Assembly: GCF_041260155.1 (NCBI RefSeq)
Contig: NC_091933.1
Span: forward strand, 21,626,099 to 21,690,098
Source: Ptychodera flava
Taxonomy: Eukaryota > Hemichordata > Enteropneusta > Ptychoderidae
Reading direction: 5' to 3'
DNA length: 64,000 nt
The notes beneath the pieces are model-generated. The model was not told the origin of the DNA. It was given only the letters and a program-made list of their open reading frames with translations, and ran no database searches. Both the position numbers and the translations under genes were made by a program. This document shows, piece after piece, positions 1-17,035 of this stretch (position 1 is the first letter of the stretch; each line of letters begins with the position of its first letter).

Positions 1-129
1 CAAAAAGGGAACTACCAAAAAATACGATAAGATGACATAGAACACACAAAACACTTAAAGAAATAACAAAAATCGTACACATAACAAACAACTGAAACAC
101 AACATTAAATACAAAATAAACAATCACAG

Positions 130-880
130 TAACGTAACAGAAAACATGGCCGTGGAAATAAATCAGCTATTTCCAAAGAAAAGCCGACAACAACATGAAA
201 TTCAACAACAACCTATCATCGCTCAAACTATGAAACTCCGAAAAATAGTACTAGGCAAAAGCCTTAAAATTCATTCGGACACTAACAAAACATGCAAACC
301 AAACAGAATAAAACCACCTCAGGATTTCAACAAATAAAGTCGTATAATGTGACTACGCTACATCGTGAGACACAAACAATCGCAACAACACCAATTCAAA
401 GAAAAGTCAAATTGGACTCCACGAACAACAAAAAAACAAAAACTTGAAAGCTATCTGAAGCTGCTAAACTCGCACTTCTAGAGATACCCTTTCAAACAAG
501 GAAACAAAACATGTCGCGTGCCAAAAGAATCGCGATAAACCAGCTTGCAAACATTGGACAAATTTTGGGAAAATAACCCTTCGACAAGGGTCGGTTTTTC
601 GTTATTGTCAACACAAACGATTACGTACTCGAATGCGAAAGGCAATTACGTAACACTCGTATTATACACAACAAGCCAGAACAAACAGTAAACAAAGTAA
701 ATGAACTATTAATTAAAATGTACGAGAACAAGCACATCAACCAGGATACTGGTAAGTATCTTGATCCAATAAACATAAAATCCGTACCCCGCAGTGGTAC
801 TTATTGCCTAAAAATTCACAAACCTCCGCAAAAATCTAAAAGACACACCAGTCAAAACAAAATTTACCGAAGTAAAGAAA
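130..880 (+). mobile_element. Penelope-like retroelement fragment, N-terminal side of the reverse transcriptase
   Basis: Conceptual translation of about 480-880 on the plus strand shows the block that precedes the catalytic core in Penelope-like reverse transcriptases: SRAKRIAINQLAN, then DKGRFFVIVNTNDYVLECER, then a TGKYLDP block, then SGTYCLKIHKP. Known family members read similarly (DKG-VV--DYI-E--RQL and LPKIHKP). A short open stretch at 146-337 lies just upstream in an A/C-rich region and may belong to the same element. No YxDD core or GIY-YIG domain follows before 5 kb, so this is a fragment of an old copy. The assignment rests on motif resemblance only. Confidence 0.55.
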
Positions 881-2071
881 TATAGAACAAACAAACCGAA
901 CCACCAAATGGACTCACAACGTGACCAAAATTAATATATTTGCCTCGCTAATCGGAAGCAAGACCACTAAAAGCATTAAAATAAATTTTCACAAACACAA
1001 AACTAAGGAAAGAATCTACACTGCGACTGATGAGAAACCACACTCGGGTTCGAAACGCAAGCGTCAAAGGGCGACTCTATCAACTTTTGTAACAACATAG
1101 GTCCGGCTGCGTCTCGCCATAAGCTTTCCCCACACAAACAAAACATTACCGTACACACTAATCCAAACTTCTCTACAAATATCCAAAGCGAAACAAACAT
1201 TTCATTAACACAAACAATCGGATAAGAATGTAGGAACACATTTCGAAACGAATCAAACACAACTCGACACAAAAACATTTAGGATAGTTAGGTGGGAAGC
1301 CTGTTTCACATTTTTTACATCTCGCTATACTGTCTATGATTCTAAAAATAAAGTCATCCGCCACTTTTTCTGTATACGCGGTTTGGCAAAACTCATCTCT
1401 TCAATCGAAAGTCGGGCGATTTCATGGTTTCTTTGGGGCACTTAAGTGTACGTCGAGCTTAAGGAATGTAGTTACATTCGCGATGTTTTATTCGAAAATT
1501 ATTTATTCCTTCAAGGGCAAATGCACATAATTTATGCTGTTGGAAATACTGGCCGCTCATAAACAAGACAATAAACTCAATATATGTGCATTTTTACTTA
1601 TATTGTCAAAGTACCACCGACACCCACAAAAAACCAAATGGTTCAGTCCAGGTATTTGCAACTCTGCCATCCGACTGGTCAACAGGAAATCAACCATAGG
1701 TGTCTTTTGGCACGCGTATACGCCAGTCACCTAGGCGACGGTAATCTGCACCACTTATCACCATCGGGAAGGTACTCCTCCCCATATACCACTGGTGATC
1801 CCACCCTCAAGGCACTGTGTCATTCGACCAAGCATTGTTATTGTAATTTCCTGCATAAAATTAACAGCGAGGTCAAACGGTCAACTCTCTCGGCATTTCT
1901 CTCATTATTGATTTTCGGTCACTGTCAAATGTGCTTTCTCTCTCCAACCAAATAGTAGGTAGCAACATTATGAATGGTCATCAGCAGTGCAGTGAATTTC
2001 ACGGCGTTTGTAAAGAGGGATACCCAACAAATCACAAAAGTTTGTGACATATTCTGCGCGTTGAATGTTTT

Positions 2072-2460
2072 GTTAAACCATGGAGCTTGTCCGTTTCTAG
2101 CTCCATGGTTAAACGTTTTGCTACTTTCCTTTCCTTGGCTAGACCTGTCCCACACCAAAATTATATACCTAAGTGGCTGTACGCGCCGCGAGCATTACAG
2201 GCGCCGACGTAGTTGAAGTGCTGTCAACTATGGCGGTGCCTGTGGCGAGCATGGTCAAAGTGAAAGTTATAAGCGAATTAGTTCTGCAGGGCAGGACTGT
2301 GTGTTCCCGGCGTTATACGGCCTTCCACCACAAGCCGAGGCCGTATAACGCCCGTAACACACAGCCCTGCCATGCAGAGGTGTAAGCGAATCAACCACAG
2401 GCTCTAGTACAGGCCAATCGCCAGCCGTCACCGATGCTATTGTATCAGTGACGGCTGGCG
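2072..2460. repeat. Three consecutive perfect or near-perfect inverted repeats
   Basis: Three hairpins follow one another. At 2072-2114, GTTAAACCATGGAGC pairs with its complement across an 11-base loop. At 2284-2378, CTGCAGGGCAGGACTGTGTG pairs with a near-perfect partner and continues through GGCCGTATAACG. At 2419-2460, CGCCAGCCGTCAC pairs with GTGACGGCTGGCG. They look like fold-back (MITE-type) insertions, but no target duplications were confirmed. Confidence 0.75.
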
Positions 2461-2479
2461 GTTCGCTTGCATTGAATCA

Positions 2480-2750
2480 AGAGCCTTGGAATCAACCGCT
2501 CTAAGACACCGTACATATATTACATGTAAATTAAATTGTAATGCAACGTCTTCGTCGGAGAATTATGTTTTATTTAACGTGCATATCAGCAAGCATGGAG
2601 TGTTTGGATCTGGTGGTCGTGTCATTGTTTTGAGTTTGACCTCCCGCCAGGCAATGTTCCAACTTCATGAACTTCGTAGAGTAAGCTTAAATTTTTTGGT
2701 GGTCGGCTGATGTTACCGTTCAGCAGATGATCACAGCTGTGTATTGGCAA
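2480..2750. mobile_element. Degenerate relative of the MITE at 63266-63715
   Basis: The words TGACCTCCCGCCAGGCAATG, TGATGTTACCG and GTATTGGCAAC occur in the same order and spacing as TGACCTCCCGCTAGACAATG, CATGTTACCG and GTGTTGGCAAC in the element at 63.3-63.7 kb. No clear terminal inverted repeat could be traced at the left side, so this is a decayed or partial copy. Confidence 0.45.
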
Positions 2751-5638
2751 CTCCATTTCGAAAACCAACGGTTGAACGTTGAACTGAGGTTGAACAACTT
2801 AACAGTCTCGATGTTGACTTGACCGGCATGGCTGAATACAATCTATTTTGCCACCGGAGTAGTTTTATGGGCATGCAATGCTATAACGATGGAGAAAATG
2901 AATAATTAAATCATTTCAATCCTTTCATTTCATTTCTGTCAGAAATACTTCCAAAAAACGTACAAGAACAGGCTGATTCGTAATTAGTCGGTGAACTGAA
3001 TTATGATTAATCGTAATATTCACGGGAATGCTTAGACATGCTAGCAGAGTAGTTGTTTGTGATCTCAGCTTGATAATAAAGAGCAGCAGCCAGCCCCGGC
3101 AGCAAGCCAAGGACATTGTAAATTAAAGATATTATTTATGGAGAAAATCTGAAAGTTACACAATCTTATTGATCTTATGTAAAGATTTTTATTTTGGATT
3201 AGGTTGTGGAAAAATTCCAGGATGTTTTCTAGATGGCCAAATCTACAGAAAGACAAAAGTATTCTCACATTTCTTGTGCTAAATTTCAGATTTGATAATG
3301 GTCCTTCATTTTAACAAAATGTAGTTCATGTTTCAATCTGCTTTTTTCCTCTTTGGATTCACTTAAAATGCCCAAACTCTTGTTATTTGTACAATTATTA
3401 TAAATTTAGAGCAAATAATATTTCCTCTCGGGCAAGTAAAAATGAATCATCACGTGTCCCACGACCAGTAAGTTGAAAAAATTTTCTTTGAGGCCTGCAG
3501 TATGGGTCGACTTTTTGTGACGTGTACTCACCATATTTTCAAGAATTTATAAATTAGAAAGAGTATGTGGCAATGAGAAAATGTTTTATTACACCGATCA
3601 CATGATGTGTTAAACTGCCACCAGATTTTTCATAATTGCCACCTGATTTCATATCCGGTGGCAAACTTTTGCCACAAAAAATAAAAAAGTGTTTCTATCC
3701 CTGTTCAATATTGCAATAATACTCGTCTAGTGCGTGTTCTCCTGCTAAATTTGGCATTATGGTGTCGGGCCTGACAATAACAACAACAAAATGATTTCAC
3801 AAGTTCTATATTCAGAATTTACATGTACACAAATGTAAATAGTACAGCCCTTCATTTATTGTTTTCTTGGCTTTCATTTACATTTGTAGCGTTCAAAACA
3901 CATCGTTCACGAAGAGTTAGATTCTTATGTCAAGCTCATTTTCATGTTTAATTAATGTCTGTAATTAGGCTATATATCAATATTCAGGGCATCGATTTAA
4001 ATTGGTCCTTTGCGTTTTGCTGATCATATCTAGTGTTAGTTGCAGTAAAAGGTTCATATCTTTGACATTTTATTCAATAGATCATTTGCATATTTAATGA
4101 AACTTTAATAAGGCAATGTATCAAAATTCATTTGATTGGACTTCTTGAAGTACATTGATTATATCTACTAATACATTTATGATGACCATGTAACTCTGAT
4201 TTAAAACTTGTACAAAATGAAATTCTGTGCTTGGCCTATATGTTGAAAGTGAATGTGATATTTGTAACTTAATTTGATAGGACTTCTAAGCTTCAGCAGC
4301 TATACTTACTTTAAGTCATGCTTGAAGTTTCTGAGTATCTCATATTATAATTAGCTACATTAAGCCATCAACAAAACTGAATGGAGTGAATTTGATCCAA
4401 GTTTCATTTAACATATATGACTTTGCTTAATGAGCATGCCATGAGTCATCATACTTACATTTTGCTATATTTTTTTGAATACATTTTTGAAAGTTTCATG
4501 AGTTTCCCATATCATAATTAGTTCATTTGCATATATTTGCATATATTTTGATATGTATATCCCTTTTTCTCTCAACAGATTTCTGAAGGGCTGACCATAA
4601 TTAATAACCAATTATAGCCCGTGGCATTCACCTCCAGGGAGCACAGAAACAATAGTGAAAGATGTCAACTGTCAATCATACAAATTCACTACTTTGACTT
4701 GGTCATGTCATTGCTCCTACACAATTTGAAATGCATAACAGTCCAACAAAACAACCCATCTCGAATCATTCTTGTCACAACTCAAATTAATTCCAAAGTT
4801 GCACTTCAAAAGTTTTACTTTATCTAACTTTATTGTAATTGTTGTGTACATTCCTGAGTTTGTTCTTTGTCATTGTATAGTGTAACTTGACAAATGCACA
4901 TTGTTTGTTCATTTTATTAAAATTAATTGTCTTGCTTCATTTACTCTAGTAAAAGAGTTATTAATACTCATGTGTCATGTAATCATTTTCAATGGAAATA
5001 TTTTGGTCTGCCATTATTTATATACGCCCGTGTAACTTCAGAGACCCCATGCTTGCTTTTATATCATAGGAACGCAAATCCTATTTTTTTGTAAATTTAT
5101 GTAGTGACAAATTCTATTATTCGATTAAACTTGCATTTTTCAACTATTTCCACGTGGGCAACTTAAGTTTTACTTTGATTTCCTTTCTACTGTCAATGGA
5201 TTATGTCACAGTTTTTTTGCGAGATCTTTATCGTGATCATGAATTGGCAGACTTTAAAATTTGTCCTAAACAATTACCTTTCGTAAGCTAGAGCAATTTA
5301 CTTGCAAAAAGTTTTTAGAAACCATGCAATGTTTTCAATAAAACATGAAAAACAGTCGGCCGTTCAAATGTGCTGTCATTTTATCAATCATCATAGTAGG
5401 AGTAGAAGGGGAATTCAATCTTCATTTCTTTCATTCTCCCACTGAAAGCCTTTTCCATGGCTTCATTTTCAGCGTCAGTAAGGCGACTCTTCCAAATCCC
5501 GGGTTTACCTGGAGTTAACAGAAAGGGCACAAAGAACACAAACGGAACAATATTAACAATGGCAAACAACCGATACCTGGAATAAAGATACACATGTTAT
5601 CCGTTGTTTTTATATGAAAAACGATAATAACATTCTTT

Positions 5639-5791
5639 CTCTCGGTTTGATCTCGAGATCTAGACTCATCATCAGTATTCTCTGACTATCTCTCGGTTTG
5701 ATCTCGAGATCTAGACTCACTATCAGTATTCTCTGACTATCTCTCGGTTTGATCTCGATATCTAGACTCCCCATCAGTATTCTATGACTAT
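5639..5791. repeat. Three-copy 51-bp tandem repeat
   Basis: The unit begins CTCTCGGTTTGATCTCGAGA and is repeated three times with a few substitutions. It lies in intron 5 of gene A, about 55-210 bases from exon 5. Confidence 0.9.
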
Positions 5792-6045
5792 CATACGGCT
5801 CACAAACCTCTCTAATTTAAGAAGAACAAGGCTTGTTACGCCGTACCTCTGTTTAATTTCCTCATTCCTTTTCCAAACGGCGCCTTAAAGTTTGCGTTTG
5901 GGTTTTCCTTCATGACGTCGAAGGACGACCGACGAGTTATTTCATCCAGAGTAGCCTCGTCCAAGGGTTTGTTCAAAAAGTCAGCGATTTTACGGACGTG
6001 ACCTTTCAGATCCTTAGCGGAAGACGGAAAGCAGCATTAGTCAGA

Positions 6046-6565
6046 TTAAAAATTACAAATGACCTCAAAAGAGGGATTGAACTGCAGCAAGTGTGAAGGA
6101 ACACAGTAAAAAATTGGCCGACTAGCGGGAAATACAGTACTCGTTAAAATAAAGAGCAAAGTTAAAACAAATACAGTAAATACTAACCGACCAGCGGGAA
6201 ATAAAACACTTGCAAAGCAGAGACTAAAATGCGCAGACGTTTTTGGTGCAACCCTTCGTCAGTACTAAAACTGGCTAGAGAAACGTGAAACACAAGAAAG
6301 AAAAACAGCCAATCAAAAAAGGGAACGATCAAACGCGTTAAAATATGCATTCACACCGGTGCCAGAGTACCGAGTTTAAAAATAGTGGCCTGTTCGAGTT
6401 TATGGCGGGTAGAGCCGGTGGTGGAACTTATAGCAGACACTGCCATGTCAGACCGACCGCGGTGGGGTGGTGTACCAAAATGCTTGGCCACCGGGTATGC
6501 GAGCTTGTTGTCGGTCACAGCGCGAAGATGTTCAGCAAAGCGATCGCCTAGGCGACGGCCATTTT
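6046..6565 (-). mobile_element. Penelope-like element 3' end with GIY-YIG endonuclease remnant
   Basis: On the minus strand from about 6565 the translation reads GRRLGDRFAEHLRAVTDNK, then PVAKHF, then a KLEQATIFKLGTL block. These match the C-terminal GIY-YIG nuclease of Penelope-like elements (GRRLGDRF-EHL, PVAKHFN, EQ-LIF-LGTL). It is followed by an untranslated tail with TACTGACGAAGGGTTGCACC and GTCGGTTAGTATTTACTG. The same tail makes the palindrome at 20.6-20.9 kb. It lies in intron 4 of gene A. It is a 5'-truncated fossil with no reverse transcriptase nearby. Confidence 0.75.
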
Positions 6566-7208
6566 GAATTTCTAATATCGGTAAATCTTGCGTAATTTGT
6601 TTCTCTAGCACCAAAATTTGCACGGTGACCCCTATTTCTATTCTTGATTTTGAAAGAGAATTATTGAAAGATTGCTTGAGGAAAGTTTGAGCAAAAGTTT
6701 AAGTCTTTCACTTTCGAGGTGCATACTACCTTAATCTATCTTAAGGAATCTCACCCGTATCATGTCTTCATAAAAAAGAAACAGCACGTTGTCGTCATTG
6801 CGGTGTTCCCACCAGTACTCAACATTTTCAAACCAGGAACCACAACAAACTAAGTGGAGATTGAGAAATGTCGTAAGAGTACAACATGTGCGAATATGTA
6901 GTTTCTGTTTCAAATCCCAGTCGGACCGACATTCAAGAACAGACAGCCATAAACATGCTCACGCACAAACACACGAAAACGTGCCCTACCGCAACAGTCC
7001 TGGCGCGACACTACTATCCATAGGACTGTTTAGCATGCATCCATACCTCATCAAGTAGTGTCAACATATTGAGATTATATGAAAGGCCGAAAAAGTATAT
7101 TGATGATTCAAAATATATAGAATTTTCCTGTTGAAATTCTGGATCAAGAAACTATAATCTAGAGCCACTCATTCTACAATACTTTCTTCCTTGATAAGAA
7201 TCACGTAA

Positions 7209-8326
7209 GGCCAGGAAGAAAAACTAAGTGTTCATCGGAATCGCCGCTTCTACTTTGGCATATTTGGAAATTTTTTTTTTTTTTTTTGATCCCGGCAAAT
7301 TCTTACTTCCGCATTACAAATATTTTTAGTACTGCCGCTGGTGGCGCCCTACACTGTGTCGGGTTTTCGCGGGCACGGGATTTTGAATGAGACTTCATAC
7401 GTGTTCGGACTTAGTTGACCGCCAACACGTTGTTGTGACGTCTGAATTTGGCGAATCACGACGCAAAGTGGGTCGATTTGGCCAGAAATTTGCTCGTTTT
7501 GTAAAGGTTAGTACATGTCACATCATGAGTATTAATTTGATCGCCAACATTCGACGTGATGGCCAACAGTTAGTTCCAGAGACGCTATTCAGTGTTTGTC
7601 CTGACATTACGTTCGGCGATTTGTTCAACAAGATCGTGACAGCAGATATAGATGGACGGTGCATCTGATTGAATGAAAATTGCATCGAAAGTATAAAAAT
7701 TTACGGCAATGACAAAACACATGGTTGCGTCGATGTTAAAGTACGATCTGAATGATGACTATATAACTTCACTCCGATCACAGTACAGTGTTGTTAGACC
7801 ATTGTGTAAAATGTGTATATATAGTAGGTAAAACACTTGAAATCTACACAGAGGTTTTTGACCAAAAATTCTTCTTGGTTGTGAAAGTATGACCCTAATG
7901 TAGACAAAAGTGGCCAAACATGGGGCCAAAGTAAAATGAAAAAAATTCAGATGCTAGGTCCTACCAGGACAATATTAAAGGACAATACTGAATTGTTGAA
8001 TTTCAGTGATTTGCTGTACATTTCAGTTTTATTCTGAGAGAATTTTGAAATGCTCAGAATATGTTGTGCAAACACTAACTGTGAATGTAATGGCCTATAT
8101 TATTGTTGGGAAATATAGTATTGAATTCAGTTACCAGTATCAGTGTTTCTTGTCTGAGATATTTCTGGTAAAAAGGGAAACAATTATCTTGCCTTTTCTG
8201 CATGTATGCAAAAATGCCAGAGAACCGCGTTTACCTTCGGCCTAAAAAAATAAAAAAAAAATTTTTCGCTCGCCGCTCCTGGGACTTGGTCCAAAAATCC
8301 GATGAACAAGATTTTTTTTCTCTGGC
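7209..8326. mobile_element. Non-autonomous Harbinger-like DNA transposon, copy 1 (1118 bp)
   Basis: It shares very high identity over its full length with 41627-42670. The ends are inverted: GGCCAGGAAGAAAAAC at the left, and GCCAGAGAAAAAAAATC followed by TTGTTCATCGGA on the complement of the right end. Both copies are flanked by a TAA duplication (7206-7208 and 8327-8329 here). A 3-bp TWA duplication with GG-C-rich ends is the signature of PIF/Harbinger elements. No transposase is present. An open frame of 93 codons (7387-7668) is partly conserved in copy 2. It lies in intron 3 of gene A. Confidence 0.85.
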
Positions 8327-8996
8327 TAAGTGATTTCTTCTAAGGCAAAATATGAAGGAAGGGTCTTATTTTTAATAACACGTCATACCCTGATTGTAAT
8401 TTTCCAACTCTAAAATAATTTTGTCATCTCATCTAATCTAAGCGCATTAGATAAATACTTTGAAATTGTGCCCGATTTCATCTAGTGTCAATATTTTCCA
8501 AAAAAGCTTCTTCTACCTTCGTCGTTTTTCGATGATATGCGAATGTAAACTGACTTTCCTGAATTTTTCAGCTACATGTGCGCGCCGAGAAATTCCTAAT
8601 CGTTGAAACCATTACCAAGTTTAAGTAACCGATCCTATTTCTCGCGGACACATCGTGAAAAACACATGTTTTCGCCAAGGTAACTAATATTTGATAGAAC
8701 TGAAACATTGCCATCGTTACACCACATTCATCTGAACGGTGATAATCGCCTGATAAATGATATGGAAATGGTAAGCAATAGATTTTCAATTACCGTTTCC
8801 TTTCAGAAAATTGTCAAAATATTCCTCCCATGACCAGGGATGAATTTGAAAGTCATAATATGATATCAACACATCTTTTGGATTCCGGGCCAAATGCACC
8901 ACCAATGAAAATATAAGACGTGGAGGCGATGCCCTGTTAGTGTATTGGTAGAAGTCATGCACAATAGTACCAGACCACAACAATTTCACATCTTAC

Positions 8997-9192
8997 CTTT
9001 GGTTTAACCAATGAATATCTCATGAGGCAGCAGTCGTTTTATGAGATGTGTCTCGGTGACTCCATAGTCTCCAGCAATTTTCAATCAGGGATGCCGTTTC
9101 CTCTTGGATGGGCTAGCTCAATGCATGGTACAGTTGAGTCTTCGTCGTCAATGATATTTCTACGAGAGACACAATTTGTTGCATTTGTTGCA
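8997..9192 (-). pseudogene. Decayed duplicate of sulfotransferase exon 2 inside gene A
   Basis: On the minus strand the segment repeats the gene A exon 2 sequence (ATGCAACAAATTGTGTCTCT, then CTGGAGACTATGGAGTCACC, then the KRLLPP-like end). It is about 34 bases shorter than the 230-nt exon, out of frame internally, and lacks the AG acceptor, although its 3' donor (AAAG|GTAAGA) is intact. The adjoining intron words (CTGTTAGT-TATTGG-AGAAGTCAT) are duplicated too, so exon 2 plus part of intron 2 was copied in tandem. Confidence 0.85.
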
Positions 9193-9852
9193 GAAGGGCG
9201 CCCTCCTGTTAGTTTAATAGCAGAAGTCATACTGAATATCAAATACACGATTTCATGATCATACCTTACCTTTGGTCTGACTGTGAATATGTCAGGAGGC
9301 AGCAGTCGTTTGATGAGATGTGTCTTTATGTATCTTGGTGATTCCATGGTATCCAGCACTTTAGAAATTGGAATTCGCTCTTCTCCCCGGGAAACATTTT
9401 CCAGAAATGGTACCCGCTTTGTTAATGGTACTTCGTCTGTTGAGTCGATGTCGTCACTGTTCCTTATCAGAGACACAATTTGTTGCATCCATGTCGTACC
9501 TGAAGTTGTAATAGCTGAATATGTATGAAAATACGCATGAAATCGAGTTTTCGACCAAGACCAAACTTTTCTCTAATCTCATAGATTCAATACTACTGAG
9601 GTTTTCACCTGTTTTAAGTTTAAAGCAAACTCATTGTCAATTTTGCAGTCTCTTTTTTTCTGAATTTTACAGCAATTTTAGAATTATACGTACATGCAAC
9701 AGTATTTGAAGGCTGACTGCTACCCATTTAAACATGAGAAGACATTTGGAATATAGGTCAAAGCAAATTTGATGACCCTCACCCGACTTTGGGAATTGCT
9801 TGTCGTAAAAGAGCACGCCTTCGTAATAGTGAAATCCTTCTGGGGCCGTCAT

Positions 9853-12551
9853 ACCTCGCAACCATTAAAATGGCCGACCTACTCTGTTCATAAACAGGTC
9901 ACGCCCCTTGAATGCTTTGAAGCTGGCTAGCAGACAATGGGCCATGAATTGATATGTATATAGGTCAAAGGAGGAAACTGCAGGCCACATATTCCAAACT
10001 GAGGCAGCACTCTACACAATCACTACATCATGCCAAAATTTAGCATTTTAAATATACTTTTCGTGAGTTAAAGAAGAGTTGGGGCACAATAAACTGCAGG
10101 GGGTGCGGTTAAGGAAATCTTTCGTCCAATTTTTCCAAGGCCCCCCTCGCCACAACAGCAGCCAAAATTTTCAGAGACCCCATACTCTGTTGGCAAGGAA
10201 AACATTGGAAGCCCCCGCCATATGAAAAAAATAGAGCAGACCGGTGCCAACTTATCCGAATAGCTCTTGCTGTTGCGGTGTGTTGTCTATTGCACGAACC
10301 ATAAACAATTTTTCTCCAAACCAAAGCTGGCTATATCTGTGCATTTATTTATGTTTGACAATCTATAAGAATTTACTTCACTAGAATAAGATGTTTAGGA
10401 TAACATTTGTGTACAAGAAATTTTATATTGAAATTCCACTCAAAACTGTCATTTCAGTATACATGGTTATCTATGGCACAAACTATGAGCACTTGTAGAC
10501 GGTTGACAACTGATGTATATTTAATCCACTGGAATATGGCATTTGGTAGTGCTAGGGTGTAAAACAAATATGATATTGAAATTTTGTCAAAAGATACCAG
10601 TGTTTATACATATGATACCCCGAGAAAACCATGAAAACATACCCACAAACATACAGACATACAGACGCCACCGACTCATCATTTAAGCTCTTTTTGTAAT
10701 TTATATACAAAACCAAATATGAGCTATAAAATCAATTTAAAACCAGCAAAGTATATCTGATAATATGGTTATTTCGCCTGAACGTCCTAGTACTCTGGAA
10801 TTTTCAAGTCGCCCCCCCCCCCCCCAAAAAAAAAAAACCACCCAGTTTTTTCATCCCCCCTCCAACTTCTAATCCGGCCCCTGCCGTGAATTATGTTTGT
10901 TTCATTAGAAAATACAATTATGGAACAAATAAAAAATAAGTGTACTTTGTTTCCAGAGTCAAAGAATTATGCGATAGAACATTAATTGACTGAGGTAGGT
11001 GACTCCATAAGGTAACAATGTCGTCATTTTATGTCTTGTTGTTGATTCAGATTCAGATTTAGAAAACTTTATTATCTCCGATAAATAAATTTACGTGTGG
11101 TTCTTAACATCAAACACACAATACAACACCAATGTTATAAAACCAAAATATAACATAGTACATAAAACAAACAAAAAAGTAAAATAAAAAGCAATAACGA
11201 TGCAGAATATCTATTAATACCACATAGCAATGCCACCGAGCCCACATATTTTATTGGTTGTCATATGAAGAGAACATTTTATCCACTAATCTCGACATCT
11301 AGCACGGTCATTACACCACTCTTTGAATACAATTTTCGTAATGGTTTATTTTGAGACCAAATCGTTTTTTAACGTTTTCTGGGAAATGTTGACGTTAAAA
11401 TGGCATGTTATTGTTTTTCTACATGCAGGGGAATGGAATTGGCTGACATTGAAATAACTATGTGATGTAGTCTACCGTGGCTTTGTAGATATCATGATTT
11501 GAGGGGATTTACAGATCTAAGTGGACCGTCAGTATATATGGATAGGGGTCGACGGAACCCTTTGTAAAATCCTGAAAATTTTAGTTTCCCAGTCCCAAGC
11601 AGGAATTCGGAGTGACCTCTTCCTTACATCTAAAAAAAATATGTAAGCCCTTTCTCGCTTTTGATTTTTGAAGGACATCCTCTTAAGTTCCTATGACTCC
11701 CCCTTCATAAATAATGAGGCATTTCTAAGTTTATCTCGTATCCCATAGGCATAATATGAGGCTGTAATAAAACTGTATCTGTAAGCAGGCGCATAATGCA
11801 CTGAGTGTTGTAGGCCTTCTCATAGCAATAACAAACCTCGTTGCTGTGTGTGTTTTCAAAGGTGATAGTGAAACTTTGGTAGCTGTATCATGTTGTGGCC
11901 GAGCAGTCATCAGTTATCATACCGCATAACGTTAGTGGTACCCTAATGAAAAAAATTATCGACCAATACAACACACAGAACAGTAGAACCTTCCCGATAT
12001 ATGTGCGTCACGAATTTAATTGTTAGTTGATTTCAAGTCGAAGTGTGCTAAAGAATGATAGTTTCCTGCGTGGGAATGATTCGGCGAACTTTCTCCTCCA
12101 TCTGTGTTGAAGCCACATAGTCTTGCCATCATCCCGTGGATTCTGCCGTTAAACGCATATTTGCAAACGAAATGTTTGACCATCAAGGTTGTTTATGATT
12201 AACTCGCTTGAGGTGTCCATAAAACGTACTGGGTGTCTGACATTTGTATTTCCAACATTCTGCATTTCTGTGTTCCTCATGATAAAATGTGTTTCAGTGC
12301 GCTAATTCGTTTACCAATTAAACGCTAAGATGTCCAATTTTCCTTTTCATTTTATGACGGATTTTTAAGTTCTGAGTGTTTTGTACATTCGGTCGAGAAG
12401 TTGAATTGATGAAGAGGATACTTTGCGTTTAATGTTTCGAAAGACAGAAAATATGTTCAGAAGCGTTAGCAGGAGTCGCTCACAGTTACAAAATATGACG
12501 ATACAATTTTCCCCAAAACTATCCTGATGATACAATCATAATTTTGTCATG
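9853..12551. other. Intergenic between genes A and B, no gene seen
   Basis: No exon-like motif was found. At about 10330-10560 there is a single diverged unit of the tandem repeat found at 58.3-58.8 kb (GGCTATATCTGTGCATTTAT, then GTGTACAAGAAATTT). A homopolymer C/A run lies near 10811-10840. The sequence is otherwise AT-rich and unremarkable. Any promoter of gene A should lie just above 9852, but no clear TATA or other element could be fixed. Confidence 0.6.

Positions 12552-17035
<4,484 letters not shown>

Larger units (their letters stand above)
881..5383. other. Intergenic, AT-rich, no gene seen
   Basis: No sulfotransferase exon or other recognisable coding exon is visible on either strand. 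The stretch holds a cluster of short inverted repeats (2072-2460), a probable MITE relative (about 2480-2750), and degenerate AT-rich sequence at about 3960-4560 with 'TTTGCATATTTAATGA'-type words resembling the 27.6-29.2 kb array. Short open frames here have no recognisable motif and look like chance. This is the 3' side of gene A. Confidence 0.6.
5384..9852 (-). pseudogene. Sulfotransferase (SULT1-like) gene A, probably damaged
   Basis: Cytosolic sulfotransferases transfer sulfate from PAPS to small hydroxyl or amine acceptors; the acceptor is unknown here. Exons on the minus strand: 9783-9852, 9270-9499, 8794-8902, 6755-6849, 5847-6012, 5384-5508. Motifs seen: [45 protein letters not shown] and GKPGIWKSRL. 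Exon 1 starts MTAPEGFHYYEGVLFYDK but is 70 nt long instead of 139, an in-frame loss of 23 codons running up to the PAPS loop. The exon 3 acceptor reads TTG|GTG where the paralogues have AG, and the nearest upstream AG would shift the frame. A dead copy of exon 2 lies between exons 2 and 3. If spliced as in its neighbours it would give 264 aa. Intron 3 holds a Harbinger-like element and intron 4 a Penelope-like fragment. Family certain; loss of function likely but not proved. Confidence 0.85.

Noticed and set aside
5384-9852. Gene A as a retrocopy
   Set aside because: It keeps all five introns at the positions of its paralogues, so it arose by DNA duplication.
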